Below, piece after piece: positions 9,707 to 20,186 of a stretch of DNA of 64,000 nucleotides. The stretch lies in contig CAYNVO010000010.1 of assembly GCA_964400675.1 (NCBI GenBank), forward strand, positions 1 to 64,000, written 5' to 3'. Origin of the DNA: 9FT-COMBO-48-23 sp964400675 (GTDB lineage Bacteria > Chloroflexota > Dehalococcoidia > GIF9 > UBA5629). The translations under genes and the position numbers were made by a program. The notes below the pieces were generated by a model. That model made no database searches, was not told the DNA's origin, and worked only from the letters and a program-made list of their open reading frames with translations. Each line of letters starts with the position of its first letter. Position 1 is the stretch's first letter.

Positions 9707-10780
9707 ATGCTAGCTACTCTCATAGGGTTGAACACAAATGAGCTGCGTACGCTGGTAGAGGAGGAGGGCGAATCAAAGTATCGGGGCAAGCAGCTAGCAG
9801 AGTGGATTTATCGGCGTGGGGCGCGCACGTTTGATGACATGATCAATCTGCCCCTTATGCTGCGCGCACGGCTAGAGAAGAAATATGAGATTCAGCGCTC
9901 CCAAATTGTCACTGCCCAGCATAGCCGGGATGGAACGATAAAGCTGTTGCTAGCAATGCACGACGGCTCAAACGTGGAAACCGTGGGCTTGCCATACCTG
10001 AACCGTTTCAGTTGCTGTCTGTCTACACAGGTGGGCTGTCCAATCGGCTGCATTTTTTGTGCCACTGGGTTGAGTGGTTATATCCGCAACCTTACCGCAG
10101 GCGAGATTGTAGATCAGGTGCTGGCAGTACAAGAAGCAGTGCGAAATCAACCATTTAAAATTGATAGCCGAATTTGCCGTATTGACCATGTTACATTCAT
10201 GGGTATGGGAGAGCCGCTACTCAACTACGAAGCGAGCGTCAAAGCGATGCGACTGCTGAACAGTGAACTGGGTATTAGCATGCGGCATTTGACTGTGAGT
10301 ACGGTTGGCTTTGTTCCCGGCATCCGCAAGTTAATGGGGGAAAAATTGCAGATCACCTTGGCGGTCTCTCTTCATGCTCCTACCGATGATCTGCGCCGGC
10401 AACTTATCCCTAAGATGATCAAGTGGAGTGTCGCTGAAATCATAGACGCTTGTCGCGAATACATGCGGCAGACTGGGCGACGGGTAACATTCGAGTATTG
10501 CTTGTTCGATAGAGTCAACGATGGCATCGCCGAAGCACATGAATTGGCGAAGGTGCTACATGGGCTGAACTGCCACGTGAACTTGATTCCGTACAATCCG
10601 GTCTGCGGTCTCGCTTTCCGTGCTCCTTCGCCAAAACATATCCGGGCTTTCCGTGAAATTCTAGACGATGCGGGTATCCAAATTACGCAGCGGATTCAGC
10701 GTGGTTCGGACATTGATGCAGCATGCGGGCAGTTGCGGCAGCGCACAATAGGAGAAGCACTTGACCGGCCTCTTGGCTAG
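9707..10780 (+). CDS. rlmN: 23S rRNA (adenine2503-C2)-methyltransferase RlmN
   Basis: 357 residues, normal family length. Radical-SAM cluster ligands are C111-x3-C115-x2-C118 in GCPIGCIFCATG. The N-terminal YRGKQLAEWIY accessory domain, GMGEPLLNYE, LAVSLHAPTD and the C-terminal RGSDIDAACGQL, whose cysteine acts as the transient methyl carrier, are all present. The enzyme C2-methylates A2503 of 23S rRNA and some tRNAs at A37. It is a stand-alone chromosomal gene. Confidence 0.95.
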   Translation: MLATLIGLNTNELRTLVEEEGESKYRGKQLAEWIYRRGARTFDDMINLPLMLRARLEKKYEIQRSQIVTAQHSRDGTIKLLLAMHDGSNVETVGLPYLNRFSCCLSTQVGCPIGCIFCATGLSGYIRNLTAGEIVDQVLAVQEAVRNQPFKIDSRICRIDHVTFMGMGEPLLNYEASVKAMRLLNSELGISMRHLTVSTVGFVPGIRKLMGEKLQITLAVSLHAPTDDLRRQLIPKMIKWSVAEIIDACREYMRQTGRRVTFEYCLFDRVNDGIAEAHELAKVLHGLNCHVNLIPYNPVCGLAFRAPSPKHIRAFREILDDAGIQITQRIQRGSDIDAACGQLRQRTIGEALDRPLG

Positions 10781-11000
10781 AGGCATCACTCACTATCGAA
10801 CCCGCAGTGTGGCACTAGCCTAGAGGACAATAAAAGTTTAACCATGTTGCGCTCTTCCGAGGTGTGTACGCATATAGTGCTGCACAAATTGACGGAATGT
10901 GCAGCTGAGGTAACAAATTCTCGTCTTGTGCACGAAAAGTGCTACAATTAAAGCGACACTGACCCACAGGTCAAAACTCAAAAAATGAAAGGAGTCCGTT

Positions 11001-12536
11001 ATGGCTTTGAAGACGGCTAACGAGTATATAGAGAGCTTACGCCAGCTCAAGCTGAACCTCTACCTTTTTGGCGAAAAGGTGGACAACTGGGTTGATAATC
11101 GTATCATCAGACCCTCCACCAATGCCATTGCCATGACCTACAAGCTCGCCCACGAACCTGAGAGTAAAGACCTGGCAACCACAACCTCAATGCTCACCGG
11201 GGAAAAGGTTAATAGATTTAATTCCCTTTTCAAAAGCCCCGAAGACATGGTCAGGAAGGTGAAGCTGCAGAGGGAGATGGGACAGAGAACAGCCTGCTGC
11301 TTCCAGAGATGCGCGGGCATGGATGCGATTAACGCTGTTTTCAGCACTACCTACGAGATTGACCAGAAACATGGTACTGAATACCATCAGAGGTTCAGAA
11401 AATGGCTGAAACACGTCCAGGAGAATGACCTCTGTGTTGCCGGTGCCATGACTGATGCTAAGGGACACCGTGGACTGGCACCAAGCGAACAGTCTGACCC
11501 GGATATGTTTGTCCACATCGTGGAGCGAAAAGATGACGGGATCGTAATCATGGGAGCAAAGGCGAACATCACCGGAGTTGCCAATTCACACGAGATGCTC
11601 ATAATGCCCACTCTCAGAATGCGAGAGGGTGACGAGGACTACTCGGTAACTTGCGCCATACCTACCGATACCCCGGGAATAACGCTTATCTACGGTAGAC
11701 AATCCTGCGATACGCGAAAGCTTGAGGATGGTGATATCGACGTGGGTAACTACAATTTCGGCGGGCACGAAGCGTTGACTATCCTGGATAATGTCTTTGT
11801 CCCCTGTGAGAGAGTTTTTATGTGCGGTGAGATTGACTTCTCCATCATGCTGGTAGAGAGATTTGCTGGTTACCACCGGCAGAGCTACGGCGGTTGTAAA
11901 GCCGGTATCGGCGACGTGCTCATTGGTGCCGCTGCCTCCATAGCTGATTACAACGGTGTACGGAAGGCCCCACATATCAGGGAGAAGCTCGGCGAAATGA
12001 TTCATCTTGCGGAAACAATACACGGGTGCGGACTATCCTGTGCTTACGAAGGATGGAAGACCAAAGCAGGCAATTACCAGTGCGACATACTCTTAGCCAA
12101 TGTCTGCAAGCACAATGTAACCAGGTTCCCCTACGAGCTTACCCGGCTTGCCGAAGATATCACGGGCGGTATTCTGGTAACCACGCCATCGGAGAAAGAT
12201 TTCCGACATCCGGTAATAGGCAAATATGTTGATAAATACTTGAGCGGGATCCCTGATGTACCCACTGAGGCCCGCTATCGAATGATAACGCTTATCCATG
12301 CCATGTGCTTCGGTCTGACAGCCCCCAGTTACCACACTGAGTCCATGCATGGCGCCGGTTCGCCACAAGCTCAAAAGGTTATGATTGAGCGCGAGACGGA
12401 TATGGCCTTAAAACAGAGCCTGGCTCGCAGTATTGCCGGAATTGACAAGAGAGAAGACCCTCTGGACTCAGTTTCTAGAGGCGGCTGGAAGAAACCAGCG
12501 GGGTGGGATTCGCTCACCTGGCCAAGAAGCGACTAG
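11001..12536 (+). CDS. 4-hydroxybutyryl-CoA dehydratase family enzyme
   Basis: 511 residues, full family length. Unlike flavin monooxygenases of the HpaB branch, it carries the dehydratase cluster ligands: C100-F-Q-R-C104 in ACCFQRCAGMDA and H-x6-C in YHRQSYGGC near residues 292-299. These match the FAD/[4Fe-4S] enzyme that converts 4-hydroxybutyryl-CoA to crotonyl-CoA, with vinylacetyl-CoA isomerase activity. GAKANITGVANSHE and MHGAGSPQAQ also fit. The ribosome site is AAAGGAG. The paralogue at 7000-8531 is frameshifted. No other 4-hydroxybutyrate pathway gene is adjacent, so pathway assignment is inference. Confidence 0.85.
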   Translation: MALKTANEYIESLRQLKLNLYLFGEKVDNWVDNRIIRPSTNAIAMTYKLAHEPESKDLATTTSMLTGEKVNRFNSLFKSPEDMVRKVKLQREMGQRTACCFQRCAGMDAINAVFSTTYEIDQKHGTEYHQRFRKWLKHVQENDLCVAGAMTDAKGHRGLAPSEQSDPDMFVHIVERKDDGIVIMGAKANITGVANSHEMLIMPTLRMREGDEDYSVTCAIPTDTPGITLIYGRQSCDTRKLEDGDIDVGNYNFGGHEALTILDNVFVPCERVFMCGEIDFSIMLVERFAGYHRQSYGGCKAGIGDVLIGAAASIADYNGVRKAPHIREKLGEMIHLAETIHGCGLSCAYEGWKTKAGNYQCDILLANVCKHNVTRFPYELTRLAEDITGGILVTTPSEKDFRHPVIGKYVDKYLSGIPDVPTEARYRMITLIHAMCFGLTAPSYHTESMHGAGSPQAQKVMIERETDMALKQSLARSIAGIDKREDPLDSVSRGGWKKPAGWDSLTWPRSD

Positions 12537-13179
12537 CTACCATGCCCTCAATCTGGGCAAATTTGGTGTCTTTTCTTATGGTCGTCTTGCACTCTTCTGC
12601 GCGTTCACGGTTAATCTAAATAGTGGTGAATATGACCTCGGAAAAGGCTGACTTTACTCAGGCCACAAAGGTCAGCTTCGTCCCTGACATATTTGCCAGA
12701 ACCTGAGCCGCTATTTGAGCGGAAGAAAACTACTCAACGTCGTGGACAAGAAAAAAGGATACTGAATAGTATGCCTTGCAGTGTTCTTTGCGGCGGATAA
12801 TGCCTCGCCGGCTCCGATATCAAGCTGACGCAAGTTATTGCACCATTCACCATTCACTAATCACTAATCACTCGTTACTTGTCGTCTTTGCCTGGTGTGC
12901 CTTTGACTGCTTGGTGCTACGCCGTATCGTAAATTGAACGAAACTGACATTTGTGCAGCGCAAGCCTCTGATTAACGATAACTTTACTGTTTACCCTCTA
13001 ACCAGTAATTCATGTATAATTTCGGTATGAGCATTTTGGTGCGAGCAAATAAAGCTGGAAGAATTAATAAACGGGTAACCCACTGATTGGTCGCAAGTTG
13101 AAATGGGAAATCACAGACTTAGACCTTATTTAGACAATTCATTAAACATAGAATTCGTGATATAAAGGAGTAGTGTTGT
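12537..13179. other. 643-base intergenic region with short tandem repeats
   Basis: No supported gene. Around 12841-12878 there is a run of near-identical short units (CACCATTCACCATTC then ACTAATC twice), a simple repeat of the kind common in intergenic DNA. The 3' end holds the ribosome site AAAGGAG of the next gene. Confidence 0.4.
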
Positions 13180-14616
13180 ATGAAAAACGTATGTCTGTAC
13201 AGGTTTCTGATTCTCATTGCATTGCTGATCATAGCGAGTTCTGTGGCTGCGGGGTGTGCTCCCAGGGAAGAATCAGTCCAGCAAACCGTCAGTCCGCAGG
13301 AGGCTCAGCAGATCGCCACCGATGCTACCGTATATGGGTTCCCGCTGGTCATAATGGATCTGACGCGGCAGGTTTTCACAGCAGTCCCGGCACCTATGGC
13401 GGACGGGGCTCCGGTAAACCAGTTCGGCAATAAGAAAACATTTCCTGATGCGACGTTTTTTAATGTAGTAAGGCCAAACGCTGACACGCTCTACTCAGCA
13501 GCCTGGGTTGACATCGCTAAAGAGCCTATTATCCTTTCGGTGCCGGACACTCAAGGTCGCTACTACATGATGCCGATGCTTAACTACTGGACGGATGTTT
13601 TTGCCTCGCCAGGGTCACGCACTACGGGTACCAAGTCTGGCAATTTTGCCATCACTGGCCAGAATTGGAGAGGTAAGTTGCCCGGGGGTCTCACAGAAAT
13701 AAAGTCTTCGACCAGGTGGGTCTGGATAGTCGGGCGCTTTGCCTGCACCGGCTCCTCGGACTACGAGAACGTCTGGAAACTCCAGGATCAACTGAAGCTG
13801 ACGCCGCTTTCCTCCTGGGGAACCGATTATGTGCCGCCGGCCAATGTGCCTGTTGATCCCAGCGTCAATACTAAGGTCTATCCTCTGAACCAGTTGCTGT
13901 CTATGGATTCAGCTACCTATTTCAACTATGTCTGCCAGTTGATGGTGGACAACCCTCCCTACGAAGCGGATGCGCCGTTACTGGCCGACCTGGCCAGGAT
14001 AGGCATTAAGCCCGGGGCTGACTATAGCTCTTATTTCGCCGGACTGAACGATGGTATTCAGTCGGCAATTCAGACCGGTTATCAGTCGGCTCTGGCCAAG
14101 ATTCCTGCTACGCCCATGGGTGTTGTAAAGAACGGGTGGCAAATGGTGTATGGCACCGGTGATTACGGGACGGACTATATGTTTAGAGCAGCTATAGCTT
14201 ATCAGGGGCTGGGCGCTAACTTGAATGATGATTCTTTCTATCCGCCATCATTCACCAGCGCCGACGGGGAAAAATTTTCCAGCGATAAAAAATATATATT
14301 TCATTTCAGCAAGGACCAGATACCACCAGTAAAAGGCTTCTGGTCGCTAACTATGTACAACGACAAAACCTTCTTCGCAGCAAATCCTATCAATAGATAC
14401 AGTCTGGGCTCATTGAGTGACCCGCCTCTAGTAAAGAATCCCGACGGCTCAATTGACATTTATATACAGCGCGATTCGCCTGATTCTGCTAAGATGCCAA
14501 ATTGGTTGCCGGCCCCGGCCAGCGGCGGTTTTTCATTGCTGCTGCGCCTGTACTGGCCTCAGCAGCAGGTAGTGGACAAGACCTGGGTACCTCCGGCAGT
14601 TCAACTGGTTGAATAG
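13180..14616 (+). CDS. DUF1254/DUF1214 domain lipoprotein
   Basis: 478 residues. Residues 1-26 form a lipoprotein signal ending at the lipobox VAAGC. The N-terminal half is DUF1254 (YGFPLVIMDLTRQ, NVVRPNADTLYS, GRYYMMPMLNYWTDVFASPG). The C-terminal half is DUF1214 (PPVKGFWSLTMYN, NPDGSIDIYIQRD, LRLYWPQ). The pair occurs in secreted beta-rich proteins of unknown function. It is probably exported and anchored to the outer face of the membrane. The GGAG site lies 10 bases before the ATG. No operon partner is seen. Confidence 0.85.
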   Translation: MKNVCLYRFLILIALLIIASSVAAGCAPREESVQQTVSPQEAQQIATDATVYGFPLVIMDLTRQVFTAVPAPMADGAPVNQFGNKKTFPDATFFNVVRPNADTLYSAAWVDIAKEPIILSVPDTQGRYYMMPMLNYWTDVFASPGSRTTGTKSGNFAITGQNWRGKLPGGLTEIKSSTRWVWIVGRFACTGSSDYENVWKLQDQLKLTPLSSWGTDYVPPANVPVDPSVNTKVYPLNQLLSMDSATYFNYVCQLMVDNPPYEADAPLLADLARIGIKPGADYSSYFAGLNDGIQSAIQTGYQSALAKIPATPMGVVKNGWQMVYGTGDYGTDYMFRAAIAYQGLGANLNDDSFYPPSFTSADGEKFSSDKKYIFHFSKDQIPPVKGFWSLTMYNDKTFFAANPINRYSLGSLSDPPLVKNPDGSIDIYIQRDSPDSAKMPNWLPAPASGGFSLLLRLYWPQQQVVDKTWVPPAVQLVE

Positions 14617-14690
14617 AGAACCTGTAATGCCCACCGGAGTAGCTCCCTGATTGGATAGCAATATCTAATACCTTATTGCTGCACAATTAC

Positions 14691-14981
14691 TCAAATTGTG
14701 ACCATAAATAATGCAAGGGCGCTACTGAACTGAAGAAGAAAGCCGATAGTTAGTATCCACAGACCACATCTTGCTGTTTTTGATTGCCGAAGCAAAGCTT
14801 GTACATTAGGCATTTCGCGAAGCGATTTCTTATATAGATTGGATCCCGGTGGTCCGCCTACTGGTAGGCGTGGTGCGGCTTCGTTAAGAATTTCGTCTTC
14901 GCTTTTGACTCCTTTGGTTGCTAGTAAGATAGCTCCAGCAAAGCTTATACCCAGACCGATCAACCCTATTGCCGACCACAT
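14691..14981 (-). CDS. Small two-helix membrane protein
   Basis: 96 residues with hydrophobic segments at about 3-22 and 74-94, joined by a charged loop. AAGGAGAG precedes the ATG. No family is recognised. It is convergent with the DUF1254 gene. Confidence 0.55.
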   Translation of the reverse strand: MWSAIGLIGLGISFAGAILLATKGVKSEDEILNEAAPRLPVGGPPGSNLYKKSLREMPNVQALLRQSKTARCGLWILTIGFLLQFSSALALFMVTI

Positions 14982-15246
14982 TTGTTTTACTCTCCTTAGT
15001 TATTGATTGGGGATTATAGCAGCAGATGACATGAGGAACAATATAGCGTTTTGTTCAGTTGGCGAGCCTCGCCGCCTTCTTCCTTGCTTCCAAAGAACCA
15101 TCGGCGTAACATGGAAAACAGTGGGAAAGAGTTCGAATCCTGTTATGGAAGGCATCCCTCAGTTAGGCGCAGGTGCCACCATTTAGTAAAATGTTATTGG
15201 TGGTTTGTTAGTCATCAAAGATGCCGGCCAATAGGAGAATGGCGTT

Positions 15247-18200
15247 ATGGAAGCTAAATTTTCTAGAGGCGACAGGGTCATAATAAAGGCCTTCGGCAAT
15301 AGAATTGGCATAATTGATGGTGAACCTAGGGAAACAAAAGGCAAATGGTTTTATCCCGTTTCTATCGACCCCAGCCAGCCAAGCCCTTATTATCCGGAAG
15401 ATTCTCTCGAGAGATTTATTGCGCCAAAATCAGTAGAACAACTGTTAAGAGATAAAGAATTTTCCGATGTTGAAGACTTCATTCAGGGATTGATCTACAA
15501 GAAACTTGAAAAACCTCTGTCTGATAATCTTTATACTTTTTATGCTTCCCGAACTGAGTTTCTAGTTCATCAGTTTAAGCCTGTCCTCAAATTTCTTAAT
15601 TCCTCAAAGCAGAGACTCCTATTGGCAGATGAAGTAGGATTAGGAAAGACAATAGAAGCCGGGATTATTGTTACAGAAACATCTGCACGATTAGGTGAAT
15701 TGGCTAGAGTTCTGATTGTATGCCCTTCCATGTTAACCCAGAAATGGGAAGGGGAGATGCAGAAAAGGTTTAGCTTAGACTTCAATATTTTGAAAAGAGA
15801 CGATTTTATGAAATTCCTACAGCGATATAGGGAATACGGAGAGGCGGAAAAACTGAAAGGCATTATTCCTTTACAAACTATCAGGTCAAATAGAATGATA
15901 GAAAGCCTAAGAGATATAGCACCGCGCTTCGACATCGTTATCGTTGATGAAGCACATTATATGAGAAATCCTGAAACTTTAAGTAGCGAACTAGGAGAGG
16001 TCTTGTCAGAACTATCTGACGCTATGCTTTTTCTTACCGCGACACCTCTACAATTAGGAACCCCAGACCTCTTCAATCTTCTTTGTCTGTTGGTCCCAGA
16101 CGAATTCTCTGATTTTGCTTTGTTTTACAACTTGATCGAGCCAAATGAGTATATCAATAATGCGTTGCACAGATTATATGACCCAAATGCTGCCCTTGAG
16201 CTACTAAAAAGGGTCGAAAATACATCTCAGAAAGAGCGTTTTCTGAAAAACCCCTTTTATCACGAAGCTATTCAACTGCTTAGTGGCAATACCAAGCCAA
16301 CCCAAGAGCAAGCACTTCGGCTGCAGAAGCTACTGGTCGAATTGAATTGCTTATCCTATGTTTTTACCAGAACAAAAAAGAGGGATGTTGAAACTGATTT
16401 TCCTACTAGGGAAGCAAGGGTAATTCGTGTTGAATTTACGCCAGCCGAGATGGATTTCTACAATGCTGTTACTGACTTTGTAGCCGAACGTTTTACAGCA
16501 CGATATGGCTCCTCGCAAGGAATTTCCTTCGCAGTGATAATGCCTCAAAGACAGGTCGCAAGCTGTATTCAGGCTATGAGGGAGAGACTTGATGACATAA
16601 TCAAGAAAAGGGTTGTTAAAGCTCCCTCCGGAGATAACGGGGATATAATCGATTTTTCAGCGGATATTGATTCACCCTGGAAATTAGAAGCTGGAGAAGT
16701 TTCAACTCTTCAAAAGCTCAAGGGATGTGCCAGCAGAGTAGGTGAGACGGACACAAAATTTGGTAAATTTCTAGAGGCATTACGTAAACTCGAAAAAGAG
16801 GACCGGGAGTCAAAGATAATAGTGTTCGCATTCTTCAAAAAGACCTTAGAATACTTGAGAAAGCGTTTAGACGCTACGGAATACCGAGGTAAAGTAGCTC
16901 TGATGCATGGGGATATTCCTACCAAAGATAGACAAAAGATTATTAGAAGGTTTCGTCAAACAAACGAAATAAAAATCTTGCTATCTTCCGAAGTAGGCGG
17001 TGAGGGTTTAGATTTTGAATTTTGTAGCGTAATCTTCAATTATGACTTACCTTGGAACCCGATGAGAGTAGAGCAACGAATTGGTAGGCTTGACCGTTAC
17101 GGGCAACGCCATGAGAAAATCCTTATTTATAATTTCTCCATGGTTGGAACAATAGATGATGAAATTCTAAATCGTTTATACGCTAGAATAAATGTTTTTG
17201 AAAGGTTCATTGGAGACTTAGACGCTATTTTAGGAGACCAAATAGCAGAGTTGACAAAGGACATATTTAACACAAAGCTGACTCGTGAGCAGAAGATTCA
17301 AAAGATTGAAAAAGTTGCTGAGAACATAGAAAGGAGGCAGAAGGAGTTAGAAGAGTTTGAGATAGAATGTCAAAAATTTATCGGTCAAGATGAGTATTTC
17401 AATCAAGAGGTCACAAGAATTTTAGAAACAAAGCGTTTCATAACTTCAGACGAGGTTTTGTTTCTCATCAGGACTTTCCTCAAAAGAAATTATCCAAAGA
17501 CTACGCTACTTCCTCCGAAAAGCGGTAGAGCTAATATCTATGTTCTCAAACCGGACGAGGATTTTCGCAGATTTGTTAGATTGCACTCTTCCTCAGCTGA
17601 GAATATAAGAGAACTGGAAAGAAAACTATCTTTTGATGGGGGAGTCTTAGTGACTTTTAATGATCAGGAAGCCTGTAGAGATGAATCCCTAGAATTCATT
17701 ACCATCCATCACCCAATAATGAAGGCGATAAAACGATATTATGACGAAAATAAACAAAAGGTCCATAGTACAGCACAATTCCGCTTAAGAGGAAGCAGTG
17801 ACTATCAAGGGAAATTCCTCTTTTTCATATATTTGCTAGAAAAAACCGCATTAAAGAAAGACCTTATCTTGATACCTACTCTCGTTGCTTTAGAGAATAG
17901 TAAAGTCCACATAGTAGATGAACTTTGTGATTGGTTCTTGGGTGAGATTGTAAAGGCAGAGCCCTTTGATAAAAATCTTGCGGCTTACGATGATAACCAC
18001 TTCGAAGCAGCCTCCAAAGAAGCAAGGGAATATCTGGAAATCATCCGGGAAGAAGAAGAACAAAAACTGAGACGAACCAATGACACACTGGTAAATAACC
18101 AAATTGAAAGTGTTAAACAGGCAGCAGCAATTAAAATAAAAAAGGCGGAGGAGATTATTAGAAAACTTGGAAGCCAAGGTAAGACCGATGATGACCCAAT

Positions 18201-18339
18201 AGTAAGACTTCACATAGGAAGGATTCGAAACTTTAAAATTTCTATGGAAGAGAGAACAAAGAGCCTAGAACAGAAGCGGGCCGTTTCGGTGGGCTTTAGT
18301 CTTATTGCCGGAGGCGTAGTGGAAATTGAGAGAGCGTAA
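15247..18339 (+). CDS. SNF2-family helicase (RapA/DrmD-like)
   Basis: 1030 residues. An N-terminal SH3-like stretch (residues 4-60, FSRGDRVIIKAFGNRIG) precedes a superfamily 2 motor: motif I DEVGLGKTIEAGII near residue 128, motif II VDEAHYMRN near 236, motif III LTATPLQLG, then the second RecA lobe with GGEGLDFEF and QRIGRLDRYGQ (motif VI) near 615. A long helical C-terminal region follows. The architecture resembles RapA and the DrmD helicase of DISARM. No methylase or nuclease partner is adjacent, so a defence role is uncertain. AGGAGAA is the ribosome site. Confidence 0.85.
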   Translation: MEAKFSRGDRVIIKAFGNRIGIIDGEPRETKGKWFYPVSIDPSQPSPYYPEDSLERFIAPKSVEQLLRDKEFSDVEDFIQGLIYKKLEKPLSDNLYTFYASRTEFLVHQFKPVLKFLNSSKQRLLLADEVGLGKTIEAGIIVTETSARLGELARVLIVCPSMLTQKWEGEMQKRFSLDFNILKRDDFMKFLQRYREYGEAEKLKGIIPLQTIRSNRMIESLRDIAPRFDIVIVDEAHYMRNPETLSSELGEVLSELSDAMLFLTATPLQLGTPDLFNLLCLLVPDEFSDFALFYNLIEPNEYINNALHRLYDPNAALELLKRVENTSQKERFLKNPFYHEAIQLLSGNTKPTQEQALRLQKLLVELNCLSYVFTRTKKRDVETDFPTREARVIRVEFTPAEMDFYNAVTDFVAERFTARYGSSQGISFAVIMPQRQVASCIQAMRERLDDIIKKRVVKAPSGDNGDIIDFSADIDSPWKLEAGEVSTLQKLKGCASRVGETDTKFGKFLEALRKLEKEDRESKIIVFAFFKKTLEYLRKRLDATEYRGKVALMHGDIPTKDRQKIIRRFRQTNEIKILLSSEVGGEGLDFEFCSVIFNYDLPWNPMRVEQRIGRLDRYGQRHEKILIYNFSMVGTIDDEILNRLYARINVFERFIGDLDAILGDQIAELTKDIFNTKLTREQKIQKIEKVAENIERRQKELEEFEIECQKFIGQDEYFNQEVTRILETKRFITSDEVLFLIRTFLKRNYPKTTLLPPKSGRANIYVLKPDEDFRRFVRLHSSSAENIRELERKLSFDGGVLVTFNDQEACRDESLEFITIHHPIMKAIKRYYDENKQKVHSTAQFRLRGSSDYQGKFLFFIYLLEKTALKKDLILIPTLVALENSKVHIVDELCDWFLGEIVKAEPFDKNLAAYDDNHFEAASKEAREYLEIIREEEEQKLRRTNDTLVNNQIESVKQAAAIKIKKAEEIIRKLGSQGKTDDDPIVRLHIGRIRNFKISMEERTKSLEQKRAVSVGFSLIAGGVVEIERA

Positions 18340-18523
18340 ATTGAGTATGAGTGAGAAACCTCTCAAGCAAAATACTTCAACAAGTGACCCACTTCTGGAT
18401 GGGGATTGAACAATTGGGCGTTATGTGTAGTCCACCATTAAGGCTATCAATCTTAACTTGGGGTTATCTTTTTTAATACAGCAAAACTTGAAAAGGCTAT
18501 AGGTTTTTGGGAAGATTATTAAA

Positions 18524-19537
18524 ATGTGGGGAATACTTTTTAAAAGCAGAGGGGGAAAAACACCAAGCGAAATAATAAAAGTGCTAGTTCGCACAGGTAT
18601 TCCTGCTTTTATAATTATTCAATTATTAGTAGGAGCAGCTTGTGATACCCATGCGCCTAAAAATATTCCGACTGTTAAGCCTCCTGTTTCGGGGGCTCCT
18701 TCAAGTCCTTCCGCCGCAGAAGGACAAAACACAACCCCACAAAATCAAACCGAAGATAATACTGTAAATACTGCGCCAAAACTGGATCAACCGGCTGTTA
18801 CTGAAAATGAACCTGTCTCTCAGATGGCTGAGGATCAAAAGCCCAAAAGCGAAATTGACCAAACAAAAGAAACCTACACCGTTGAAGCCAATGTCGGTAC
18901 TGCGCCTGTTTCCGAGAACAATCTTCCAATTTTACTTTACAATTCCATTGAACCTTTTGGAGGGAAAATTAAAATGCTTTTCCCTATAAAACTATCTCCC
19001 AATCAAAAAATAACAGTAACTGAAGAAACTGTTGGAGTATATAATCCAAGCACAGGAAAAGTTGATACTAAACCTTGGGGGAAAATGTTCACTATTCAGG
19101 AGGTTGGAACAGAAATAATTTGTCCAATTGAAAATGCAGAAATTTTTCGGGTGGATATTCCAAGTAACCCAATAAAAGAAAGCGCTCTTTATATGCGGTA
19201 TATTGACCCCGAAGGAACAACATATATATTTGCCTTTAAGGGAACTATAGTAGATGGCTTAACCGTACCGTTTAATGAAATCTCCGAAAGCGCACCTTCG
19301 GCAACACCTGTAGATTTTAATCCGAGCTTTCCAGAACTTTTTAATAAAAAGGGAGGGTTACCTGTTTCTGCCGGCACACCCATCCTAAAAACTACAAAAA
19401 CCGACAAAGATACAAAAATAAATATTGGACTATTCATTTATCCCAAAGGCTCTTGGGATAGAGTATATGACCGCGTTTCTTTTTTAACAGACAGTAAAAA
19501 TAATATTTTATATTTACCCGCATCTTCCCAAAAATAA
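18524..19537 (+). CDS. Putative secreted lipoprotein, unknown function
   Basis: 337 residues. A signal segment around residues 24-42 ends at LVGAAC, a lipobox-like site. A Pro/Ser/Gln-rich disordered stretch follows to about residue 130, then a beta-rich domain. Base composition is more A/T-rich than the DUF1254 gene. No domain is recognised. The ribosome site is weak, so the start may be further downstream. Confidence 0.5.
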   Translation: MWGILFKSRGGKTPSEIIKVLVRTGIPAFIIIQLLVGAACDTHAPKNIPTVKPPVSGAPSSPSAAEGQNTTPQNQTEDNTVNTAPKLDQPAVTENEPVSQMAEDQKPKSEIDQTKETYTVEANVGTAPVSENNLPILLYNSIEPFGGKIKMLFPIKLSPNQKITVTEETVGVYNPSTGKVDTKPWGKMFTIQEVGTEIICPIENAEIFRVDIPSNPIKESALYMRYIDPEGTTYIFAFKGTIVDGLTVPFNEISESAPSATPVDFNPSFPELFNKKGGLPVSAGTPILKTTKTDKDTKINIGLFIYPKGSWDRVYDRVSFLTDSKNNILYLPASSQK

Positions 19538-20186
19538 TTCCAAACTTTGTTGTTGCTTACCTCTCATCATTAGTACAACAACTACACAAGGTTCGTAAGT
19601 CAATTTCCTAAATGTTACTGCCCGGCGAAAAGTATACCATTAAGACCATTTCATTGTATCAGAGTTTTTATATATTCTGTTCCTGTATAAACCGTATATT
19701 GTATTTTGCATTTTTTGAGGCTTGGTTCGATCTCATCGTGGTGGAGACATTTTCCAAAATTATGTTGTATATTAAGAAGCTATACCTCCGAAGATAATCA
19801 GGTCGGTGTAAACTTCGCCTATGGGCAGCCTTTCTATTCCTTATGAAATATGCTAAACATCAACAGTCCTCGAAAGTTAATTACTGGTAGCAGACCAAAG
19901 TTGTTCCAAGAGATTTCCACTGCACAATCGTCCATATTGTGCAGACAACAACAGCAAGGCTAGCTAAAGGATTGTAGACTACATAATTTGTAACCGGTTG
20001 ATGTCCCTTCTGATGCCTTTCGCCACCTCTAGAGTCGCCGTGCACACTCTGCCTCGTACGTAAATCGTCAGGGGGAAAAGGGGCACATTCGGGTTGGCAG
20101 CACATAACAGACCAAGGTATTGCATTTCCCTTTAACTGTAGGTACAATCTTAGAACTTTTCTACTGAATGAATTTGGAGGTGGGTT
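19538..20186. other. 649-base intergenic region
   Basis: No convincing coding frame, RNA gene or repeat. Only the GGAGG ribosome site of the DegV gene at its 3' end is clear. Confidence 0.4.

Noticed and set aside
12841..12878. Short tandem repeats in the gap before the DUF1254 gene
   Set aside because: Simple sequence of few units; no sign of function.
15115..15160. tRNA-like T-loop GTTCGAATCC before the SNF2 gene
   Set aside because: No matching acceptor, D or anticodon stems; orientation does not fit an att copy of tRNA-Lys.
19612..19797. 61-codon open frame after the lipoprotein gene
   Set aside because: No ribosome site, unstructured translation.
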